A DNA stretch of 7,872 bases, from positions 1 through 7,872 of the forward strand of contig JABHXI010000096.1 of NCBI GenBank assembly GCA_018657375.1, in the 5' to 3' direction. Origin of the DNA: Candidatus Nitrosopumilus sp. Lineage in GTDB: Archaea > Thermoproteota > Nitrososphaeria > Nitrososphaerales > Nitrosopumilaceae. Positions 1 through 4,082 of this stretch are shown one piece after another (the first letter of the stretch is position 1; the number at the start of each line of letters is the position of its first letter). The notes beneath the pieces were generated by a model. It did not search any database. It had not been told where the DNA came from and saw only the letters and a list, made by a program, of their open reading frames with translations. Position numbers and translations under genes: made by a program.

Positions 1-14
1 ATCGTAGGCACACA

Positions 15-422
15 TCATTCGTTCATTTTTAATTCAGGTAAAACAAAAACCCTATCAGGTTTAATTTTAAAAATAATTCTTTTCTCACCATCCTGCTTAA
101 ACGGATAATGTTTACGGCCCATGTATTGTTCAGTTAATTTATCCGCGTGAGAGTATTCGCTGTCAGAAATTATTTCAATTACGGTTCCACGAATAGTAGT
201 CATGTCAAGGGGATTGTCATTAGAAGTGACAGAGACAGCCACACGGGGATCACGTAGAATATTTTTATGTTTTATTCTGCCCTCAGCAGAGTTTACTAAA
301 ATAAAACCGTCCTCATAATTTGCCCATACGGGTGAAAGTTGAGGAGAACCGTCCTTCATAATAGTTGCAATAAAAACAAGATTTTTTTCTGAAAATAATT
401 TTATCGCTTTAGAATCAATCAT
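15..422 (-). CDS. PPOX-fold flavin/F420-dependent oxidoreductase-like protein
   Basis: The 135-residue protein looks like a small split-barrel protein of the pyridoxamine 5'-phosphate oxidase (PPOX) superfamily, probably the F420/FMN-dependent class. The family pattern is visible: an N-terminal helix then a strand FIATIMKDGSPQLSPVW (about residues 17-33), a second strand with GFILVNSAEGRIKHKNI (39-55), and the hallmark LRDPRVAVSV (56-65) that contributes to cofactor binding, followed by the RGTVIEI strand (78-84) and a C-terminal RIIFKIKPDRVFVL strand (115-128). Length is usual for a single-domain member. It starts at ATG with no earlier in-frame methionine needed and ends in TGA. Substrate cannot be told; Thaumarchaeota make F420, so an F420-linked reductase is plausible, but FMN or heme-type binding in this superfamily is not excluded. 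It stands alone, 145 bases downstream of the winged-helix regulator gene, with a spacer full of dyads that may be its control region. Cytosolic; no signal peptide or membrane segment. Confidence 0.85.
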   Translation of the reverse strand: MIDSKAIKLFSEKNLVFIATIMKDGSPQLSPVWANYEDGFILVNSAEGRIKHKNILRDPRVAVSVTSNDNPLDMTTIRGTVIEIISDSEYSHADKLTEQYMGRKHYPFKQDGEKRIIFKIKPDRVFVLPELKMNE

Positions 423-448
423 AATTTCAGGAACCCCATTTTACAATC

Positions 449-498
449 AAACATGTTTTTCAAACAGTGTTTAAAATTGAATTTTAGCATGTTTTTCA
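449..498. promoter_or_regulatory. Dyad cluster over the promoter of the PPOX gene (candidate operator)
   Basis: Three adjacent perfect dyads are visible: AAACATGTTT (449-458), AAACA-G-TGTTT (462-472) and AAAATT-G-AATTTT (473-485). In addition the 11-mer CATGTTTTTCA occurs twice in direct orientation (452-462 and 488-498). Read on the minus strand, AATTTTAAAC (478-469) is a possible TATA box, which would put the transcription start near 447 and leave a leader of about 25 bases before the ATG at 422. The dyads would then lie over the TATA box and start site, where an archaeal repressor would act. The arrangement is seen; the operator role is inference, and short dyads are common in AT-rich DNA. 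Confidence 0.4.
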
Positions 499-547
499 GT
501 TATTTCAATTCAAAATAACAATTACTATTTGATCGCAATGAAAAGAG

Positions 548-584
548 AATCAGATACAAAATAGAATTTATTTTGTATTTGATT
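548..584. repeat. Near-perfect 16-bp inverted repeat across the regulator's stop codon
   Basis: The left arm AATCAGATACAAAATA (548-563) and right arm TATTTTGTATTTGATT (569-584) are complementary at 15 of 16 positions around the loop GAATT; the inner ten pairs are perfect. The right arm includes the last four sense codons and, with one loop base, the TAA stop of the winged-helix gene. In minus-strand RNA the odd pair is an A-C mismatch; in plus-strand RNA it is a G-U wobble. It may be a 3' stem-loop or transcription end point for the regulator message, or a protein-binding palindrome. The symmetry is certain; its role is not. Confidence 0.6.
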
Positions 585-1071
585 TTTCAAGGACATTAGT
601 CATTGCCCTATTCATAATCTCCATAACCAGGTATTGAGAATACTCTGCAGATTGCTTACCCTTAGATTTACTAGTCTTGGATCCCAATCCTTTGAGAATT
701 TTTTCAACTTTAACGGACGTGTTGTCAATAATTTTGGAATACGTCGAATCAAAATTTTCAGGAGTTTGAAAATCCAGCAGTTTTGTTGACGTACTGTAAA
801 ATTTAGTAATTGCGCCACGAGATTCTTCAATTCTGGCAATTTCAATTAAGCCAGAAACCTTCAAGATTTCTAAATGATGTCTAATAGTGGTTAGTGCTTT
901 TTTGTAACCATGCTTCTTCAGAGATGTACAAATTTGATCAGCAGATAATGATTGATGGTATAAAATTTCAACAATTTTTGCACGTGCAGGGTCTTCAATT
1001 GCACGAGCGTGTCCAATACTTGTAGTAACGGTACGATTTACTTTAATTTCCTTTTCTAATAATGTAGACAT
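568..1071 (-). CDS. ArsR-like winged-helix transcriptional regulator
   Basis: The 167-residue protein has an N-terminal winged helix-turn-helix of the ArsR-like type common in Thaumarchaeota. HARAIEDPARAKIVEILYHQ (residues 21-40) is the opening helix pair; SLSADQICTSLKKHG (41-55) is the first helix of the HTH; KALTTIRHHLEILKVSGLIEI (58-78) contains the recognition helix with the typical xTxRHHLxxLxxxGLI pattern; and ARIEESRGAITKFYS (79-93) is the beta-wing. The C-terminal 75 residues hold a lysine/serine-rich linker (about 131-140) and a last helix (143-163) that may serve for dimerisation. No metal-binding Cys/His cluster is visible, with only one cysteine (Cys48), so an arsenic/metal sensor is unlikely. 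The ATG start has no Shine-Dalgarno sequence, fitting a leaderless message. The target is unknown; the neighbouring PPOX gene and its own promoter are the natural candidates, since both carry dyads. Confidence 0.85.
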   Translation of the reverse strand: MSTLLEKEIKVNRTVTTSIGHARAIEDPARAKIVEILYHQSLSADQICTSLKKHGYKKALTTIRHHLEILKVSGLIEIARIEESRGAITKFYSTSTKLLDFQTPENFDSTYSKIIDNTSVKVEKILKGLGSKTSKSKGKQSAEYSQYLVMEIMNRAMTNVLEKSNTK

Positions 1072-1092
1072 ACTAAGATTACATTTTATTCT

Positions 1093-1105
1093 GATCTAAA
1101 AGATC
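1093..1105 (-). promoter_or_regulatory. Dyad over the presumed promoter of the winged-helix gene
   Basis: GATCT-AAA-AGATC is a perfect 13-base dyad centred 28 bases before the ATG of the winged-helix gene. On the minus strand it contains TTTTAGA, the only TATA-like string at leaderless distance (about 26 bases). A dimeric HTH protein bound here would block TBP, which suggests autoregulation. The dyad is seen; the promoter assignment and the autoregulation are inferred. Confidence 0.35.
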
Positions 1106-1295
1106 CTCGTATCATATTTTTTTGTCCATTTGCATCAATTTTTGTTTACTTTAACAAACATGATACCGCTATTAAAAATATACAATAGCCTACAATGAAA
1201 GTAGTAGTGCATTTAATATTATTAGTAGCATTACAGTAATTATGAAGTAAGTACAAAGTATATCATACACACATCAAAAGTATAGTAGCGGTTCC

Positions 1296-1320
1296 AAAAA
1301 TATCAAAAAATAAAATTTCT
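1296..1320 (-). terminator. T-rich stretch, possible purC transcription terminator
   Basis: Read on the minus strand, this stretch is AGAAATTTTATTTTTTGATA followed by TTTTT, with three T-runs of 4 to 6 bases and no GC-rich stem. Archaeal RNA polymerase stops at such T-tracts without needing a hairpin. It lies about 100 bases past the purC stop codon and is the first strong T-rich run on that strand. Confidence 0.35.
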
Positions 1321-1423
1321 AAAACAATGTCGGCAAATTTATCACAAACAGGTTAATTTTTGAACATATGAAAAGTATGATTCGAGTTGAAATCTAACCC
1401 AGAGTCAAGGTTACGTATAGAAT

Positions 1424-2251
1424 TTAGATTAAAGAGTTGCCAGTTAATTTCTCATATGCAATGACATACCGTTCCGTAATTGTTTCGATAATGTCAGACG
1501 GGATTTGGGGTGCAGTTGGCTCTTTACCCTCATTTCGCTCATCTTCAAATTGTTTCTGATATCCATTAGCAGTTAGCCAATCACGTAAAATTTGTTTGTC
1601 GTATGATTCCTGAATTTTTCCAACAGCAAAGGTGTCTTTTGGCCATAACCTGTACTCATCAGGCCCAATTGAATCACCTAGCACAATTTTACCATCCAAA
1701 ATTCCAAATTCTAATTTCAAATCAGCCAAAATAAAACCAGCATCGTTAGCAACAGATGCCATCCGCTCATAGATGTCAATGGATGTTTTTTCCAGCCAAA
1801 CATACTGCTCCTCAGAAACTAAATTCATCTCCAATGCCATCTCCTTATCTACAGGAACATCGTGTTCAGATTTGGTAGTAGGATCAAATAACGGCTTAGT
1901 CAGTTTTGCTGCAAGAGTAGTGTCTGTATTATCAGGTAACTGTATGGAACCATTTTTCCACCTGCCAATCAAACTTCCGTAAAAATAACCCCTTACAACG
2001 CATTCCATAGGAATCATTTTCATTTTTTTTACAAGAATTGTAGTGTCAGATTCGCGAGATATGAAATGGTTAGAAACCTCTAGTTTATCGAACCAAAATT
2101 CTGCAAATCTGCATAAAACTTTACCTTTTTTGGGAATGTCCTGACTGAACTTTACATCATAAGCAGAAACCCTATCCGAGAATTCAAAAAGTAGCGAATT
2201 TTCATCCACATCATAAAGATCCTTTACCTTTCCACTAGTCAGAAACTTCAA
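1424..2251 (-). CDS. purC: SAICAR synthetase (phosphoribosylaminoimidazole-succinocarboxamide synthase)
   Basis: The enzyme joins aspartate to CAIR using ATP to give SAICAR, a middle step of de novo IMP synthesis, in the cytosol. At 275 residues it has the size of a single-domain PurC. Family motifs run in order: GKVKDLYD (7-14, ATP-binding loop), SDRVSAYD (25-32), PMECVVRGYFYGS (81-93, the 'ECVVRG' signature), LFDPTTKSEHD (121-131), LADLKLEFG (175-183), GDSIGPDEYRLWP (192-204, Asp and Arg for substrate binding) and YDKQILRDWL (217-226). The start is TTG: the codon before it is an in-frame TAA and the conserved GKV motif begins at residue 7, so no other start fits. No Shine-Dalgarno sequence precedes it, which fits a leaderless or short-leader message. 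It follows the DUF427 gene after 68 bases that contain a T-rich terminator, so it probably has its own promoter although it belongs functionally to the upstream purine genes. Confidence 0.96.
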   Translation of the reverse strand: MKFLTSGKVKDLYDVDENSLLFEFSDRVSAYDVKFSQDIPKKGKVLCRFAEFWFDKLEVSNHFISRESDTTILVKKMKMIPMECVVRGYFYGSLIGRWKNGSIQLPDNTDTTLAAKLTKPLFDPTTKSEHDVPVDKEMALEMNLVSEEQYVWLEKTSIDIYERMASVANDAGFILADLKLEFGILDGKIVLGDSIGPDEYRLWPKDTFAVGKIQESYDKQILRDWLTANGYQKQFEDERNEGKEPTAPQIPSDIIETITERYVIAYEKLTGNSLI

Positions 2252-2258
2252 TTAATTA

Positions 2259-2284
2259 TATTGAATTTCAATAGGATTTAACTG
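2259..2284 (-). promoter_or_regulatory. Candidate purC promoter with 15-base dyad
   Basis: On the minus strand CAGTTAAATCC (2284-2274) gives a weak TATA-like box centred about 28 bases before the TTG start of purC. Directly after it lies TATTGAA-T-TTCAATA (2273-2259), a perfect 15-base dyad that would occupy roughly -22 to -8 relative to a leaderless start. A protein bound there would cover the space between TATA box and start site. An alternative promoter is the AATATTTTTA string near 2300, giving a leader of about 20 bases. The dyad is certain; the promoter call is tentative. Confidence 0.35.
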
Positions 2285-2290
2285 ATAGGA

Positions 2291-2310
2291 AAATAAAAAT
2301 ATTAAAAAAA
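2291..2310 (-). terminator. T-rich terminator after the DUF427 gene
   Basis: The minus strand reads TTTTTTTAATATTTTTATTT beginning 9 bases after the TAG stop of the DUF427 gene. A 7-T run followed by a 5-T run without a stem is the usual archaeal intrinsic terminator. It would separate the DUF427 transcript from purC, at least partly. Because it is AT-rich it could also contribute to the purC promoter. Confidence 0.5.
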
Positions 2311-2319
2311 TGTGTGTGC

Positions 2320-2598
2320 CTATTTGACATCAATGCCATTCCAAAAAGCCACCATTCCTTTTAGTTTAGAGGCAGCATCGTTGGGTTCAGCATAATACCA
2401 TGCACAGTCTTTGTTGGTCTTTCCGTCAACAGTTACAGAATAATAATTGGCCTTTCCCTTCCAACCGCAAACAGTAGTTAGTTCAGCTTTTGCAAAGTAT
2501 TCTGATTTTATTGAATCAAACGGAAAATAATGATTGCCGTCAACAACTTCAGTGTTGTCACTTTCAGCAATTACCACATTATTCCACAGAGCTTTCAT
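2320..2598 (-). CDS. DUF427 family protein
   Basis: This 92-residue protein matches the DUF427 family (Pfam PF04248, to my recollection short-named NTP_transf_9); its biochemical role is not established. Hallmarks are GNHYFPFDSI (21-30), TTVCGWKGKANYYSV (41-55, with the T-x-C-x-W-K-G-x-A-x-Y core), DCAWYYAEP (64-72) and KGMVAFWNGIDV (80-91). It is a complete single domain, mostly beta, with no signal or membrane segment. It starts at ATG without a Shine-Dalgarno sequence and has a well-placed TATA box. It lies 41 bases behind purF and 68 bases ahead of purC, all in one direction, so it sits inside a purine cluster. Whether it has a role in purine or nucleotide metabolism is inference from position only. 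Cys44, Cys65 and the conserved His23 could form a functional site, but this is unproven. Confidence 0.88.
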   Translation of the reverse strand: MKALWNNVVIAESDNTEVVDGNHYFPFDSIKSEYFAKAELTTVCGWKGKANYYSVTVDGKTNKDCAWYYAEPNDAASKLKGMVAFWNGIDVK

Positions 2599-2619
2599 AT
2601 CATCTTGTTAATTCAAACC

Positions 2620-2628
2620 ATATTTAAT
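2620..2628 (-). promoter_or_regulatory. TATA box for a leaderless DUF427 message
   Basis: On the minus strand the string ATTAAATAT is centred at 2624, exactly 26 bases before the A of the DUF427 ATG at 2598. That is the spacing expected when transcription starts at the start codon itself. No Shine-Dalgarno sequence lies between box and ATG, which agrees with a leaderless message. The box falls in the 41-base gap after purF, so DUF427 can be expressed apart from the purSQLF genes. Confidence 0.5.
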
Positions 2629-2639
2629 GAAATCTTGAA

Positions 2640-4082
2640 CTAGATTTTTGCCTTGACTTGCTCACGTTTTGTAAAGTCTGGTTTTATTCCAAGTGAATCA
2701 TAGTTTCCGGATGAGCATGTAAAGCACATGGAATCCTTCGGCATTCCAACTGCGTCAGCTAGATTCTCAGCATCGTTGTATCCCAAAAAGTCAACACCGA
2801 TACTTTTTCTAACCATTTCAGTTATTTCTTCAGTGGTCATCTCTTTGCCATCAGTAAATGTTGCAAGTTCCTCTTGAGATGGAAAATCAATTCCAGCATA
2901 ACAAGGATAGTTAATTTGAGGATATGTAATCAGCATGCTAATTTTTTTGGCACCTGATCTTCGAAGTGCTTTGATTATAGCTTTGGAACTTGTGCCCCTT
3001 ACCAGACTGTCATCAATCACCACAACGTGCTTGTCTCTAATTATTTCGCTAATCGGAATTATCCAGCGGTTGATTTCTACCCTGTCGCTTTGATGGGGTT
3101 CAATGAAACTTCTCAAAGGACCTTTCTTGCTGTACCTGTCTTTTAGTAATCCCTCATCAAATGAAACACCCAGCTCTTGCGCATACCCCAGCGCTGCAGG
3201 TCTTGCAGAATCAGGAACTGGAATTACCAAGTCAGCGTCAAAAATAGGAAACTTCTTTGCCATGAATCGTCCGATATTTTTTCTTGAAAGGTAGATGTTG
3301 CGACCCTCCATGTTGCTTGAGGGATGTGCAAAGTATGTGAACTCAAAAGAACAGTGTGCACGGGAAGTGTCGTGGGAGAATATCTCAGATTCCATACCTG
3401 TTTTGCTTAGCTTGATTAATTCGCCTGGAACTACATCCCTTTGAAGAGTTGCACCGACTGCAGTAACAGCAGCAGACTCGGAAGTTACAATGTATGTGTC
3501 ATCTGATTTTTTGTGTCCTAAAACCATCGGACGAAATCCCTTAGGATCTCTTGCAGCATACACGGAATTGTCATCAGAGATAAAAGTAAAGCAGTACGAG
3601 CCGACCATTTCATTTTTTAAAATTGAAAGGGCCTTCCCCATGTCCCCGTTTTCAGAAATTAGAGATACCAATCTCTGGGCAGCAACCAATGTGTCACTTG
3701 CACTTTGAGGCGTAAAGGAGCATCCGCCAACCAGGTTAGACAATTCCTGGGCATTGGCAATAGTTCCATTGTGTGCAACGCAAAGATCTTTCACCTTAAG
3801 TGGTTGTGCGTTTTCCAATGTGCTTGTCCCCATAGTGGAGTATCGAACATGTCCGATAACACAGGGGGAGGCATATTCTTGTGCAATTTTTTTAAATTCA
3901 GATGATGAATGAGAAACTAATCCTATTTTCTTAAACGGTGTTTTGTTTGGAACTGCAAACCCCCAAGCTTCTTGGCCTCGGTGCTGCAAAGCACGCAATG
4001 CATCAAAAACCATTGGTACGACATTCTTTCCAGAAAGACTGTAAATCCCCACAACACCGCAATTTTCTTTTACTTTAGGCAT
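2640..4082 (-). CDS. purF: Amidophosphoribosyltransferase (glutamine PRPP amidotransferase)
   Basis: The enzyme makes 5-phosphoribosylamine from PRPP and glutamine, the committed step of purine synthesis. Its 480 residues hold an N-terminal Ntn glutaminase domain and a C-terminal PRPP transferase domain. Cys8 (in ENCGVVGIY) is the glutaminase nucleophile, so a 7-residue propeptide must be removed; supporting motifs are LQHRGQEAWG (32-41), GHVRYSTMG (77-85), AHNGTIANA (103-111) and RDPKGFRPMVLG (178-189). The PRPP loop is VVVIDDSLVRGTSS (353-366); PVPDSARPAALGYA (288-301) and GLLKDRY (311-317) are also typical. Cys244, Cys394, Cys453 and Cys456 match the four [4Fe-4S] ligands of the Bacillus subtilis-type enzyme. 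The ATG start overlaps the end of purL by 8 bases and is preceded by a good Shine-Dalgarno sequence, indicating coupling to purL. Family regulation is feedback inhibition by purine nucleotides; the cluster may make stability oxygen-dependent. The W in QEAWG, where small residues are usual, is odd. Confidence 0.97.
   Translation of the reverse strand: MPKVKENCGVVGIYSLSGKNVVPMVFDALRALQHRGQEAWGFAVPNKTPFKKIGLVSHSSSEFKKIAQEYASPCVIGHVRYSTMGTSTLENAQPLKVKDLCVAHNGTIANAQELSNLVGGCSFTPQSASDTLVAAQRLVSLISENGDMGKALSILKNEMVGSYCFTFISDDNSVYAARDPKGFRPMVLGHKKSDDTYIVTSESAAVTAVGATLQRDVVPGELIKLSKTGMESEIFSHDTSRAHCSFEFTYFAHPSSNMEGRNIYLSRKNIGRFMAKKFPIFDADLVIPVPDSARPAALGYAQELGVSFDEGLLKDRYSKKGPLRSFIEPHQSDRVEINRWIIPISEIIRDKHVVVIDDSLVRGTSSKAIIKALRRSGAKKISMLITYPQINYPCYAGIDFPSQEELATFTDGKEMTTEEITEMVRKSIGVDFLGYNDAENLADAVGMPKDSMCFTCSSGNYDSLGIKPDFTKREQVKAKI

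Larger units (their letters stand above)
1072..1423. other. 352-base non-coding spacer between purC and the regulator gene
   Basis: No convincing reading frame, tRNA or rRNA is present. The stretch is strongly AT-rich. It holds the regulator's promoter dyad (1093-1105), a small inverted repeat TTTGTT/AACAAA with a 6-base loop (1141-1158), GCTATT/AATAGC with a 10-base loop (1168-1189), the dyad ATTAC-A-GTAAT (1230-1240), and repeated TAGTAG strings (1202-1228 and again near 1284). On the minus strand a T-rich run at 1320-1296 may end the purC transcript. About 100 bases between purC's stop and this T-run form an unexplained 3' trailer. A small RNA cannot be excluded, but none of these stems is strong. 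Confidence 0.5.

Noticed and set aside
612..845. 77-residue open frame on the minus strand inside the winged-helix gene
   Set aside because: It is an out-of-frame shadow of the regulator, whose own frame shows clear winged-helix motifs.
1168..1189. GCTATT/AATAGC inverted repeat as a terminator or riboswitch stem
   Set aside because: Six pairs with a 10-base loop in AT-rich DNA are expected by chance, and no T-run follows.
4075..4082. Possible frameshift or fusion of purL and purF at their overlap
   Set aside because: Both genes are complete with all conserved ends, and the 8-base overlap with a Shine-Dalgarno sequence is ordinary operon packing.
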